Source: Eubacterium sp. CAG:251 (GTDB lineage: Bacteria; Bacillota; Clostridia; Oscillospirales; Acutalibacteraceae). Taken from it: a stretch of 48,409 bases of DNA. Positions 39,864 through 48,286 of the stretch are shown piece after piece. The stretch spans positions 42,791 to 91,199 of the forward strand of contig FR889121.1 of assembly GCA_000436835.1 (NCBI GenBank), in the 5' to 3' direction. Made by a program: the position numbers and the translations under genes. Below the pieces are notes generated by a model. The model had not been told where the DNA came from and made no database searches. It saw nothing but the letters and a program-made list of their open reading frames with translations. The number at the start of each line of letters is the position of its first letter. Within the stretch, counting starts at the first letter, position 1.

Positions 39864-39900
39864 TATATCTAAAAGCAATACGGTGGGCCGCACGGGGAAC
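39864..39900. other. attR, right prophage junction
   Basis: Phage arm TATATCTAAAA (39864-39874), then CAATACGGTGG, then host cotJC sequence from 39887. The predicted crossover dinucleotide is GG at 39885-39886. The arm is inverted relative to that in attL. Combined attP has arms 22 nt apart with GG at its centre. Confidence 0.8.
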
Positions 39901-40394
39901 TCGGTGCGTCGCTTCGCTATCTTTCTCAGCGATATTCAATGCCGTATCCCGAACTCAAGGGATTGCTTACAGACATAGGCGTTGAGGAATTGGGGCACCT
40001 TGAAATGATAGGAACAATGGTACACCAACTTACTCGCAATTTGACAGAGGATGAGATTGAAAAAAATCCTAACTTTATGGCATACTTTGTTGACCATACG
40101 GCAGGAGTTTATCCGACAGCGGCAAGCGGTGCGCCATGGAATGCGGCAAGCATAGCCGTAACGGGCGACACTATCGGCGACCTAAACGAAGACCTTGCGG
40201 CAGAGCAAAAAGCAAGGGTAACATACGATAACATTTTGCGCCTTGTTGACGACCCGGATATAATTGAGCCGATTAAGTTTTTGCGTGAACGTGAAATTGT
40301 GCACTACCAACGCTTCGGAGAGGGCTTGCGACTCGTGACGGATAAGCTCGACAGCAAAAATTACTATGCTTGCAACCCGTCATTTGACAAATAA
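39873..40394 (+). pseudogene. cotJC: cotJC, C-terminal fragment
   Basis: Reads QYGGPHGELGASLRYLSQRY and then PELKGLLTDIGVEELGHLEM, ending ACNPSFDK. The metal ligands of the manganese-catalase fold are all here: Glu in HGEL, Glu and His in VEELGHLE, Glu in the AEQKARVTYD helix and His in EREIVHYQRF. A stop (39870-39872) and lack of a ribosome site before the first ATG (39939) show that it is not translated in the lysogen. It becomes functional only when joined to 925..1016. Mature CotJC would be a spore-coat component, possibly with catalase activity. Confidence 0.92.
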
Positions 40395-40480
40395 GCTTTC
40401 AATTCAAAGTAAGCTTCATATAATAAAATCAGATTTGATATTCCAAGGCAAACAGTAATAAAAATAAATATAAAAAGCAC

Positions 40481-40514
40481 AAGGACAGCAAGGTTATCCC
40501 CTGCTGTCCTTTTA
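40481..40514. terminator. Bidirectional terminator between cotJC and the LCP gene
   Basis: 10-bp stem AAGGACAGCA (40481-40490) / TGCTGTCCTT (40502-40511) with T-rich tails on both strands. The region between 40395 and 40480 shows no gene. Confidence 0.85.
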
Positions 40515-40527
40515 GTTAGTATTTGTT

Positions 40528-41868
40528 TTATTTATCTTCTTTTTCTTGCGCCTTAATATCTGCCGAGGACAGGTTATAGATATAATCTATAAGCTTGTCC
40601 TTATTTTTTTCGGTATTAATCTTAATTACGCTGTTACCCCAAATTGTTGCATAATCCCAAGTTCCGTCAAACGGAATGCTCGTTTGATGAATATTTGCAA
40701 CGCAGGTACCTGCTTTAGACACAAGTCCCATAAGTTCGCCCTTAGACAAATCGGTTTCAATATAAGGAGCGCTGTTATATGCCATTTTGTAAAGTTTAAA
40801 AGGATTGGTAAGTGCTTTTTTAAGAATTGCACTCATAACCGTACGTTGCCTTTGAGTTCTTACAAAATCGGTATCAATCTTTCTTATTCTGCAATAAGCA
40901 AGCGCTTGTTCGCCAGTAAGCTTATTATCACCTGCCTCAAGCGTAACATTACCGTATCGCTTAGGATGGTTTGTAACTTCTTTAGCTTCCTTTTCCGTAA
41001 CGTCAACATTAACACCGCCGAGGCTGTCAACAAGAACCTTAAACATTTCAAAATCGGTTACAACATAGCCGTCAATCTTGACGCCGAAATTATATTCAAT
41101 AGTTTCGACTACATTTTTATAACCGCCGTCGGAGCAAGCCGCATTAAGCCTTTGCTCGTGTTCAAGCGACGGAATATATACCCAAGTATCACGAAGAAAC
41201 GAAACAAGCTTGATTGCGTGGTGCTTTGAATCGACGCTGACAAGCATCATTGTATCACTTCTTGTTTGTTCGGCGCTTTCATTGCTTCTTGCGTCAACGC
41301 CCAAAAGAAGAATATTTTTAACAGATGAATCATCTTTCAAATCACTTGCCGTTACATATTTATCCGCCTTTTTTTCATCATAATTAACTCTTGCCAAAAC
41401 GGGGAATACAGAGCCGACAAGTAAAATAACAAGAACTAAAATCACCGCTAAAATCGATTTAGCCTTTTTTCCGTTTTTGCTTTTATGCTTTTTATTCTTG
41501 TTTGACGAATTATGACTGTTGCCTTTTTTAAAATTTTCTCTGTCAGATGAGCCGAAACGGCTGCCGTTTGAGAAGTGAGGAGTGCTTCTTGTGTTTCTTT
41601 GATAAGATGATGAACCTCTGTCAAAATCATCAATTGTTTCACTTTTAAAAGTTATATCTCCCCTGCTGTCTTGCTGATAATCGCCGTAGTTTCCCGGTTT
41701 GCGCTGATTATCAACAACAATATTATCCTCTCTTTTTTTCGAATTAAAATTAAGGTCAATATCCTCAGGCGAATAATTATAATAATCTTCATCCTTTGGA
41801 ACAGTTCTGTCTATATCTTCCCTATTTCTCTTTTTAGGGTCAAAATCTTCATTTTCAAAACGTGGCAT
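40528..41868 (-). CDS. LytR-CpsA-Psr family protein
   Basis: 446 residues. Long, disordered, charged cytoplasmic N-terminus (1-130), one membrane segment (about 137-158, AVILVLVILLVGSVFPVLA), and the extracellular LCP catalytic domain: NILLLGVDARSNESAEQTRS, DTMMLVSVDSKHHAIKLVSF, LRDTWVYIPS, RLNAACSDGGYKNVVETIEY and LAYCRIRKIDTDFVRTQRQR. LCP enzymes attach wall teichoic acid-type or capsule polymers to peptidoglycan. ATG with GGAGGTGG upstream. Convergent with cotJC. The Arg/Asp residues of the phosphate-binding site are present. Confidence 0.92.
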   Translation of the reverse strand: MPRFENEDFDPKKRNREDIDRTVPKDEDYYNYSPEDIDLNFNSKKREDNIVVDNQRKPGNYGDYQQDSRGDITFKSETIDDFDRGSSSYQRNTRSTPHFSNGSRFGSSDRENFKKGNSHNSSNKNKKHKSKNGKKAKSILAVILVLVILLVGSVFPVLARVNYDEKKADKYVTASDLKDDSSVKNILLLGVDARSNESAEQTRSDTMMLVSVDSKHHAIKLVSFLRDTWVYIPSLEHEQRLNAACSDGGYKNVVETIEYNFGVKIDGYVVTDFEMFKVLVDSLGGVNVDVTEKEAKEVTNHPKRYGNVTLEAGDNKLTGEQALAYCRIRKIDTDFVRTQRQRTVMSAILKKALTNPFKLYKMAYNSAPYIETDLSKGELMGLVSKAGTCVANIHQTSIPFDGTWDYATIWGNSVIKINTEKNKDKLIDYIYNLSSADIKAQEKEDK

Positions 41869-41942
41869 AATACCACCTCCAATACTACTAAAGAATATAC
41901 TACATATTTCAAACTATTTCAACCGTCATTTTGTAAAATATA

Positions 41943-41971
41943 TTGACATAAATAATAAATTATCTTAAAAT
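41943..41971 (+). promoter_or_regulatory. rnpB promoter
   Basis: TTGACA (41943-41948), 17-nt spacer, TAAAAT (41966-41971), ending 7 bp before the rnpB 5' end. Near-consensus. Confidence 0.85.
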
Positions 41972-41976
41972 AGAGA

Positions 41977-42318
41977 AAGCGAGTTGACTTGGCAATTGCG
42001 TGCCGATATCGGTATGAGGAAAGTCCGAGCAGCGCAGAGCAGAATAACGGCTAACGGCCGCCGAGGGTGACCTTAGGGAAAGTGCAACAGAGATATACCG
42101 CCTATACCAAGTATAGGTAAGGGTGGAAAGGCGAGGTAAGAGCTCACCGAGGGAGTGGAGACATTCCCTGCCATGTAAACCCTATTCGCTGCAACATCGA
42201 CTGAAGGGTTGTTTGCTCGACACATAACTTCGAAGGATGGCTCGATTGCAAAAGCAATTTTGCAACTAGATAGATAATTGCCCATGACAGAACTCGGCTT
42301 ACTGTCAACTCGCTCATT
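41977..42318 (+). ncRNA. rnpB: RNase P RNA
   Basis: Terminal helix P1 forms between GCGAGTTGAC (41979-41988) and GTCAACTCGC (42304-42313). Conserved region I, GAGGAAAGTCCGAGC, at 42016-42030, and region V, ACAGAACTCGGCTTA, at 42287-42301, can pair in the P4 core. It is the catalytic RNA that trims the 5' leader of tRNA precursors. Length is normal for bacterial RNase P RNA. Type A or B is not decided here. Confidence 0.95.
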
Positions 42319-42339
42319 TTGTTTTAAGAGGGTAAAAAA

Positions 42340-43182
42340 ATGCTTGTAAATATGAGTAAGCTTTTGGCTGACGCTCAAAAGGGTGACTATGCAGTAGGCT
42401 CATTTTCAGTTGCAAATATGGAAATGGTGCTTGGTGTTCTCAAAGCAGCAAAAGAACTTAAAGCGCCTGTTATTTTGCAAATAGCGGAAGTAAGATTAAA
42501 GCAAAGTCCGCTTGAAATTATAGGCCCGCTTATGGTTGCCGCCGCAAAGAGTGCAGGCACTCCGGTTGCAGTTCACTTTGACCATGGCAAAACGATTGAA
42601 AAAATCGCTCAAGCGCTTGAACTTGGCTTTACGTCTGTTATGTTTGACGGCTCGCATTTGCCGCTTGATGAAAATATCAAAACTACAAAAGAAGTTATTG
42701 CACTTGCTAAAAAGTACGGTGCCGATGTTGAGGCTGAAATCGGATGCGTAGGCGGTTCGGAGGACGGAAGCGAAGATATTGCAGTCAATTGTACCAAGCC
42801 GGAGGACGCAGTAAGGTTTGAAAACGAAACAGGCGTTGACGCACTTGCAATTGCTATCGGAAATGCGCACGGCAATTACAAAAGCACTCCCAAACTTAGG
42901 TTTGATATTCTTGAACAAGTGGAGAAAAACACTGAATTACCGCTTGTGCTTCACGGCGGAACGGGAATTACTCCTGATGATTTTGTGCGTTGCTCGCATA
43001 CAGGCATTAAAAAAATAAATATTGCAACCGCCACGTTTGACAGCGTTGAGCATACGGTTAAAGACGCTTATAAAAACGATAAAATAAGCGGATATTATGA
43101 TTTGCAGGCTGCCGAGGTTGATGGTGCTTATCAAAACGCAAAGCGCCACATATTAATTTTCGGCACTGACAATAAGGCTTAA
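42340..43182 (+). CDS. Class II fructose-bisphosphate aldolase family protein
   Basis: 280 residues. GSFSVANMEMVLGVLKAA, AVHFDHGKTIEKIAQALELG (zinc His), DVEAEIGCVGGSEDG, GNAHGNYK and LPLVLHGGTGITPDDF, INIATATFDSVE are characteristic. Zinc-dependent aldolase for ketose 1,6-bisphosphates; because the next gene is an IolC-like kinase, an IolJ-type function (cleaving 6-phospho-5-dehydro-2-deoxy-gluconate) is likely. ATG has AAGAGGGT upstream. It begins only 26 bp after the rnpB terminal helix, so it may share transcription or a promoter hidden in rnpB. Confidence 0.85.
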   Translation: MLVNMSKLLADAQKGDYAVGSFSVANMEMVLGVLKAAKELKAPVILQIAEVRLKQSPLEIIGPLMVAAAKSAGTPVAVHFDHGKTIEKIAQALELGFTSVMFDGSHLPLDENIKTTKEVIALAKKYGADVEAEIGCVGGSEDGSEDIAVNCTKPEDAVRFENETGVDALAIAIGNAHGNYKSTPKLRFDILEQVEKNTELPLVLHGGTGITPDDFVRCSHTGIKKINIATATFDSVEHTVKDAYKNDKISGYYDLQAAEVDGAYQNAKRHILIFGTDNKA

Positions 43183-43214
43183 TATTATTTTTTTATATAT
43201 GAGAGGTAAAATTT

Positions 43215-44231
43215 ATGAATTACGTAGAATTTGATATGTCAAAGCCGCTTGATTTTATTCCAATCGGCAGAATCGCTATCGACTTTAATCCTACCGATAT
43301 GTATATGCCGCTTAGCGAGTCGTCAAATTTTAACAAATATGTTGGCGGTTCTCCTGCCAATATTGCTGTAGGTCTTGCAAGGCTCGGCTGTAAAGTCGGC
43401 TTTTGCGGCTGTGTAAGCAATGACCAATTCGGTGACTTTGTTGTAAACTATTTTGAAAAAGAGGGCATTGATACAAGCCACGTGACAAGAGCTAAAAACG
43501 GCGAATGTATAGGACTTACATTTACCGAAATTCTTTCTAAAGAAAAATCATCAATACTTATGTATCGTGACAATGTGGCTGATTTTTGTATGGCGCCGGA
43601 AGATATTGACGAAAAATACATTGCATCTGCAAAGGCAATTGTTATCAGCGGTACTGCTTTGGCTCAATCTCCGTCAAGAGAGGCTTGCCTTAAAGCTATG
43701 ATGCTTGCCAAAAAGAACAATGTTCGCATTGTTTTTGATATTGATTACAGAGAATACACTTGGAAATCAAAAGACGAAATTGCTGTTTACTACAGCCTTG
43801 TTGCTCAAAATGCAGATATCATTATGGGTTCAAGAGAAGAATTTGATTTAACTGAGGGTATTGTAGGCGTTAAGGAAAGCGACCCTGAATCTGCTAAATA
43901 TTGGCAGTCATTCGGCGCAGCAATTTGCGTAATCAAGCATGGCAAGGAAGGCTCAACTGCTTACACAAACGACGGCAAATTCTATTCAATCAAGCCGTTC
44001 CCTGCTGTTAAACTCAAGGGCTTTGGCGGCGGTGACGGATACGGCTCATCGTTCCTTTACAGTCTTCTTAAAGGCAAGGAAATTATTGAATGCCTTGAAT
44101 TCGGCTCTGCTTCAGCTTCAATCCTTATTTCTGCTCACTCCTGTTCTGATGCTATGCCAAGCGCCGCTCAGGTGGAAGCATTCATCAAGAAAAGCAAGGA
44201 AGAATACGGCGAAATGGTAGCAAGAGTATAG
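43215..44231 (+). CDS. iolC: PfkB-family sugar kinase, IolC-like
   Basis: 338 residues. FIPIGRIAIDFNPTDMYMPL, FNKYVGGSPANIAVGLARLG (substrate-binding Gly-Gly), and the C-terminal GFGGGDGYGSSFLYSLLKG, whose Asp is the catalytic base with the anion hole. Pattern fits 5-dehydro-2-deoxygluconokinase of inositol catabolism. With the upstream aldolase it would convert the sugar acid to dihydroxyacetone phosphate and malonate semialdehyde. It may instead act on other sugars. ATG preceded by GAGAGG, 32 bp after the aldolase, so they form an operon. Confidence 0.82.
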   Translation: MNYVEFDMSKPLDFIPIGRIAIDFNPTDMYMPLSESSNFNKYVGGSPANIAVGLARLGCKVGFCGCVSNDQFGDFVVNYFEKEGIDTSHVTRAKNGECIGLTFTEILSKEKSSILMYRDNVADFCMAPEDIDEKYIASAKAIVISGTALAQSPSREACLKAMMLAKKNNVRIVFDIDYREYTWKSKDEIAVYYSLVAQNADIIMGSREEFDLTEGIVGVKESDPESAKYWQSFGAAICVIKHGKEGSTAYTNDGKFYSIKPFPAVKLKGFGGGDGYGSSFLYSLLKGKEIIECLEFGSASASILISAHSCSDAMPSAAQVEAFIKKSKEEYGEMVARV

Positions 44232-44253
44232 CGTTGTTTATATAAAATTCACG

Positions 44254-44276
44254 GCGGGCGAATTGTGTTCGTCCGC
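44254..44276 (+). terminator. Hairpin after the sugar kinase gene
   Basis: GCGGGCGAA / TTCGTCCGC stem with 5-nt loop and one G-T pair. A short T tract is absent, so termination is weak or uncertain. Confidence 0.4.
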
Positions 44277-44309
44277 TTAATATATGTATTTAACTTAAGG
44301 ATTTCTATT

Positions 44310-45002
44310 ATGGAATTAAATGAAAAAATAAGAGAAAAGCAGATGAGTGAAAACTTCATACTCGGCATAATGTTGGCTCTGACAGGTGGATTTCTTGATG
44401 CTTATACATACATTACCCGTGGCGGAGTATTTGCAAATGCGCAAACAGGTAATATTGTTCTTATGGGAATAAACCTTGCAAAAGGCGATTTTGAAAGAGT
44501 GATTCACTATGTTGTTCCTATTCTTGCATTTGCACTCGGAATTTTATTGTCAGAAATAATCAAAGCAACACTTAAAAAAAGCCGTCATATGCATTGGAGG
44601 CAGATTGTTGTTTTGGCGGAAATAATAATTCTTGCAGTGTGCGGCTTTATTCCAAGCGGCAAGGGCAACACATTTGTAAACGTAATGGTATCGTTTGTGT
44701 GTTCTCTTCAGGTGGAAACCTTTAGGGTTATCAACGGCAACACGGTTGCAACAACAATGTGCACGGGCAATTTAAGAAGCGGAACTGAGCTTTTATTTTT
44801 GGGAATAAAAAAGAAAGACAAAAAAATTACGCTCAGAAGCTTAACCTATTACGGAATTAATTTGTTTTTTGCATTAGGCGCAATAGCCGGTGCAATCGCA
44901 ACCAAATTTTTAGATGTAAAAAGTATTTTTATTGCAAGCGTACTGCTTGTAATTCCTTTTATAATGATGTTCAAACCAAGCGAAAATATTGAATATATAT
45001 AA
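44310..45002 (+). CDS. YoaK/DUF1275-type membrane protein
   Basis: 230 residues from ATG at 44310 (AAGGA upstream). Six or so membrane segments; GFLDAYTYITRGGVFANAQT and GNIVLMGINLA are the family signature, and later CSLQVETFRVINGNTVATTM, CTGNLRSG. DUF1275 proteins occur widely in bacterial inner membranes, without proven transport substrate. It follows the kinase by 78 bp, with a hairpin between. The gene could be independently transcribed. Confidence 0.85.
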   Translation: MELNEKIREKQMSENFILGIMLALTGGFLDAYTYITRGGVFANAQTGNIVLMGINLAKGDFERVIHYVVPILAFALGILLSEIIKATLKKSRHMHWRQIVVLAEIIILAVCGFIPSGKGNTFVNVMVSFVCSLQVETFRVINGNTVATTMCTGNLRSGTELLFLGIKKKDKKITLRSLTYYGINLFFALGAIAGAIATKFLDVKSIFIASVLLVIPFIMMFKPSENIEYI

Positions 45003-45021
45003 ATTTCCGCCATATTAACAA

Positions 45022-45075
45022 AATAACCCCGCTGTTAGCTTTCATATTGAAAGATAGCAGAGGGGTTATTATATT
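45022..45075. terminator. Bidirectional terminator between converging genes
   Basis: AATAACCCC with GGGGTTATT (45022-45030, 45062-45070), interior further paired (CTG-TA-CTTTC with GAAAG-TA-CAG), then ATATTATTTTTTATC. It separates the YoaK-like gene from the XRE gene. Confidence 0.8.
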
Positions 45076-45083
45076 ATTTTTTA

Positions 45084-45290
45084 TCATTTATTGATTTCTT
45101 TTTTGTCTGTTCTTTCAAAAAGATAATCTAAACTAACATTAAAATAGTCAGCTATCTTTATTAGAGTAGCATAGTCACACTCTCTTTCTCCCGTTTCATA
45201 TCTGCTAATTGTATTTTGATTGGTCGATAAGTCAATAGCTAATTTTAACTGAGAAATCCCTTTTTCTTTTCTTAGTTCTTTAAGTCTCAT
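45084..45290 (-). CDS. Small XRE-family regulator
   Basis: 68 residues. HTH: LRKEKGISQLKLAIDLSTNQ, NTISRYETGERECDYATLIK. A short C-terminal tail DYLFERTDKKEINK. It probably controls itself and the divergent lipoprotein gene through two palindromes in the gap. ATG with AAGGTG upstream. Confidence 0.88.
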   Translation of the reverse strand: MRLKELRKEKGISQLKLAIDLSTNQNTISRYETGERECDYATLIKIADYFNVSLDYLFERTDKKEINK

Positions 45291-45310
45291 TAAATCACCT
45301 TGACTTTAAT

Positions 45311-45349
45311 ATACCAAAATGGTATCATATAATTATCCCGTTTTGGTAT
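45311..45349. promoter_or_regulatory. Two palindromic operators between XRE and lipoprotein genes
   Basis: ATACCAAAATGGTAT (45311-45325, perfect palindrome) and ATCCCGTTTTGGTAT (45335-45349, its imperfect reverse), centre spacing 24 bp. They lie just upstream of both divergent genes. Confidence 0.7.
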
Positions 45350-45406
45350 TTTGCCCGTGTTCTAACAAAACAACTTACTTTCAATTCAAAAAACAAGGAG
45401 AATAAA

Positions 45407-46333
45407 ATGAACAAAATTAAAATTATATCTATCTTTACCGCTATATGTATAATCTTTTGCTTTTATGGATGTCATAAAAAAAGTGAAAATGCTGTTGCTG
45501 TTGATAAAATGATAGCAAACTTAGGTAAAATTGAAATAAATGACGCCGAACAGATTGATCAAATAGACAAAGCCATTAGCAAATTAACCGAAGAAGAAAA
45601 AAATGAGCTTGATAAAAAGAAAAAATTTGATCAAGCAAAAGCTAAGATCAATGAACTAAAAAAACAAGAACGAATTAGCGATGTTGAAAATTCAATCAAC
45701 AAAATAGGAGAAGTAACATTAAATAGCGAAGAAGCAATAGAAAATGCTGAAAATGCTTATAATTCTTTGACTGACAATGAAAAAAAATCAGTTTCAAATA
45801 TCTCTACTCTAACAAATGCACGAAAAACATTTGAAAGACTATATTCCGAAAACAAAAAAGAAAAAATTCAAAATGCCAAGCAATATTTTTCAAATTTTTC
45901 AAAAGAAAAAGATGAATTCCAAGATGTTGTTTGGTATTACCACAAAAATATGCCTGAATATATCGACATAAGAAGTTATGTCATTCCTTTTTTCTATATT
46001 GAAGATGATAATGTAAAAATACAAATCAGATATAATTATACTGGTGACGATTGGATTTTCTTTAAGCAAGTCACCATCTTAGCAGACGGAAAAAAGTACA
46101 ATAAAACTTTTGATTATTTTAACATCACACATAACAATGAAGCAGGCTCTGTCTGGGAATATATATCAGAAGAAGCAGACGAATATGATATTGAAATGCT
46201 AAGAGCAATTGCAAAATCAAAAACAGCAAAAGTCAGGTATGAAGGAGACGATTACATACATGATATAACAATCAATAATAACGATAAAAAAATAATTAAA
46301 GATGTATTAAAAATTTATGATGCATATAATTAA
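45407..46333 (+). CDS. Lipoprotein with tandem helical repeats
   Basis: 308 residues. Signal peptide with lipobox ending FYGC (Cys22). Two tandem helical repeats (about 32-90 and 92-144): each runs from a D/E-x-x-I-x-x-(L/I)-G-(K/E)-(I/V) helix through ...A-x-x-x-(L)-(T)-x-x-(E/K)-K. Then a beta-rich domain (YIDIRSYVIPFFYIEDDNVK, WIFFKQVTILADGKKYNKTF). It is anchored on the outer face of the membrane. The function is unknown. The divergent XRE gene and operators suggest regulated expression. ATG with AAGGAG. Confidence 0.75.
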   Translation: MNKIKIISIFTAICIIFCFYGCHKKSENAVAVDKMIANLGKIEINDAEQIDQIDKAISKLTEEEKNELDKKKKFDQAKAKINELKKQERISDVENSINKIGEVTLNSEEAIENAENAYNSLTDNEKKSVSNISTLTNARKTFERLYSENKKEKIQNAKQYFSNFSKEKDEFQDVVWYYHKNMPEYIDIRSYVIPFFYIEDDNVKIQIRYNYTGDDWIFFKQVTILADGKKYNKTFDYFNITHNNEAGSVWEYISEEADEYDIEMLRAIAKSKTAKVRYEGDDYIHDITINNNDKKIIKDVLKIYDAYN

Positions 46334-46353
46334 AAATGTGCTATTTGAAATCC

Positions 46354-46400
46354 AAAACAAAAGGTCATCGTGCTATCAAAAGCCGATGACCTTTTGTTTT
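46354..46400. terminator. Bidirectional terminator with a 17-bp stem
   Basis: AAAACAAAAGGTCATCG (46354-46370) / CGATGACCTTTTGTTTT (46384-46400), perfect. Convergent genes on both sides; overlaps the stop codon of the glycosidase gene. Confidence 0.9.
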
Positions 46401-48261
46401 AGTATTCTTTTTTTGAAAGCAAAGTGTATCTATAAGGCGGCAAGTTTACAAAACCGTCAACGCTTTTCTCGTCAAAAAGCGAATAAGAATTATCCCACTG
46501 TGTTCCGACAAATATACGCTTTTGCTCATTTGAATTATTAATTGCAACCAAAATGTTGTCGCCTTCACTGCTACGGGAATAAGCGATTACACCGCCGTCG
46601 CAATACAGCTTTTCAAAATCGCCGTCAATAAATGCCTTAGAGCTATGCCTGATTTGACCAAGGCGCTTATACCATTTCAAAAGTTCCTCATTTGGCTTAT
46701 TCCACGGCATACATCCACGGTTAAATGGGTCCTTCATACCCTGCATACCAATCTCATCGCCGTAATAAATTGACGGCACACCCGGCAAAGTAAACTGAAT
46801 AAGGGAAGCAATTTTCATCATAGAAATGCCCTTTAAATAATCAAATTCAGATAAAGTATTATGTTCAAACTGCCAAGCACGGTCATGTCCGTCGGGATTT
46901 TCACCTGCAAGACGGGTTATTGCACGTTCAGTGTCGTGGGTTCCGATATGATTCATCAAAACATTTAAAACCTGCGGCGGATAATTTTCAATAATAGAAA
47001 GAACAGCGTTGAAAAAAGCGTTGCCGTTTGCGTAGCGGACAAAATTGAGAATTGCATCGGCAAAAGGATAATTCATCACACTGTCAAGTTCTTCGCCAAG
47101 CAAATACTTTCTTCTTTGCCCGTATGCAAATTTGTTGGTAGCGTCCTCCCAAACCTCGCCTATAATTATAGCGTTCTCATTTTCACTTTTAACACTTTTT
47201 CTCAAATCATCAAGAAAAATGTCGGGAAGTTCATCCGCAACGTCAAGCCTGTAGCCTGCTATTCCGCAACGAAGCCATTTTTTCAAAATTCCGTTTTCGC
47301 CGCAAATATAATTTCTATATCCCTCGTCCTCTTCAATAACCTCCGGCAAAAGCTTAATACCCCACCAAGAATGGTATTCATCGGGCCAATTGATAAATTT
47401 ATACCAAGAAAAATAAGGACTTTCCTTGCTGTTATATGCGCCGATATCGTCATAATGACTATACATATTAAAATATCTGCTGTCGCAGCCTGTATGGCTG
47501 AAAACTCCGTCAAGAATTATGCTGATACCATACTTTTCCTTAGCAACCTTGCAGAGATTTTTTAAATCATTCTCATCACCCAACAGGCTGTCGATTTTTT
47601 CATAATCGGCAGTATCATATCTGTGGTTTGAATGGGATTCAAAAATAGGATTAAGATAAATACAAGTAACGCCCAAATCAGCAATGTACGAAAGCTTTTT
47701 TTCAATCCCCTTAAGGTCGCCGCCAAAATAATCGTTGTTCCAAATGCCGTTCATCTGCTCCTCTTTCCAAAAAGGAGTATCGCCCCACTCTCGCATCACA
47801 CGACTTTTAGGAACATTTTTCTTAGGAGTTTTGGAATTAAAAAACCTGTCAGGAAAAATTTGATACATTATTCCGCCCTTCAAAAAGTTCGGAGTTGAGA
47901 AATTTTCGTCATAAACAGTCTGTTGAAAATCAGGCAAAGAAGCATTGAGTTCCCCCCTGCCGTCACCTGCGTTTTTAACATAGCTTTTGCCCCAAGGAGT
48001 ATCAAGCACAAAATGATAAAAATAAAGACCGGGCGTTGTGGCATAAAAATGAAGTTCCCAATATTCAAAGTTATCGCCGCACATTCCTGCCCAAAACATA
48101 TTGTAAAATGCAGTGTCCTCGCCGTCCTTTGTAATTGCAAGCTGGGCTGCGCAGCATTTCATATTTCTCGGCACAATAATGCGGAATTTGCACTTTTCAT
48201 TAGTCGCAATCGCCGAAACTATTGACTTGTATGACTTGTCTCGTGAATTATATATCTGCAC
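46399..48261 (-). CDS. GH13 alpha-glycosidase (neopullulanase/cyclomaltodextrinase type)
   Basis: 620 residues from GTG at 48261, preceded by AAAGGA; a TTG at 48288 lies within a hairpin and lacks a site. The N-terminal beta domain (CBM34-like, 1-125) is followed by the catalytic barrel: GGIMYQIFPDRFFNSKTPKK, YFGGDLKGIEKKLSYIADLG, GVFSHTGCDSRYFN, GIAGYRLDVADELP with nucleophile Asp340, IIIGEVWEDA with acid-base Glu369 and HIGTHDTERA with Asp443. No signal peptide, so probably cytoplasmic maltooligosaccharide breakdown. Domain order and length fit neopullulanase-like enzymes. Typical of starch-using gut anaerobes. Confidence 0.93.
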   Translation of the reverse strand: MQIYNSRDKSYKSIVSAIATNEKCKFRIIVPRNMKCCAAQLAITKDGEDTAFYNMFWAGMCGDNFEYWELHFYATTPGLYFYHFVLDTPWGKSYVKNAGDGRGELNASLPDFQQTVYDENFSTPNFLKGGIMYQIFPDRFFNSKTPKKNVPKSRVMREWGDTPFWKEEQMNGIWNNDYFGGDLKGIEKKLSYIADLGVTCIYLNPIFESHSNHRYDTADYEKIDSLLGDENDLKNLCKVAKEKYGISIILDGVFSHTGCDSRYFNMYSHYDDIGAYNSKESPYFSWYKFINWPDEYHSWWGIKLLPEVIEEDEGYRNYICGENGILKKWLRCGIAGYRLDVADELPDIFLDDLRKSVKSENENAIIIGEVWEDATNKFAYGQRRKYLLGEELDSVMNYPFADAILNFVRYANGNAFFNAVLSIIENYPPQVLNVLMNHIGTHDTERAITRLAGENPDGHDRAWQFEHNTLSEFDYLKGISMMKIASLIQFTLPGVPSIYYGDEIGMQGMKDPFNRGCMPWNKPNEELLKWYKRLGQIRHSSKAFIDGDFEKLYCDGGVIAYSRSSEGDNILVAINNSNEQKRIFVGTQWDNSYSLFDEKSVDGFVNLPPYRYTLLSKKEY

Positions 48262-48286
48262 TGATTTCTTTTCCTTTACAAAAATC

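Larger units (their letters stand above)
1017..39886. mobile_element. Complete podovirus-like temperate prophage integrated in cotJC
   Basis: About 38.87 kb between the two halves of cotJC. It contains a full set of head, packaging, tail, lysis, replication, lysogeny and integration genes with tight spacing, and no obvious decay apart from a frameshift in a methyltransferase. The N4-gp56-type capsid, propeller-like tail protein, Ala/Gln-rich internal proteins and giant polyvalent protein, with no tape measure, indicate a short-tailed phage. The integrase lies at one end beside attR and lysis genes lie at the other beside attL. The boundaries are set by the crossover GG shared by both junctions and by restoration of the cotJC frame. 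Confidence 0.92.

Noticed and set aside
39939..40394. The right cotJC part as an independent 151-residue gene starting at ATG 39939
   Set aside because: No ribosome site precedes that ATG, the frame continues upstream with conserved CotJC residues to the prophage junction, and the first half is found at the other prophage end.
40546..41229. A 227-residue plus-strand frame opposite the LCP gene
   Set aside because: It is antisense to a well-supported LytR-CpsA-Psr coding region and lacks protein-family features.
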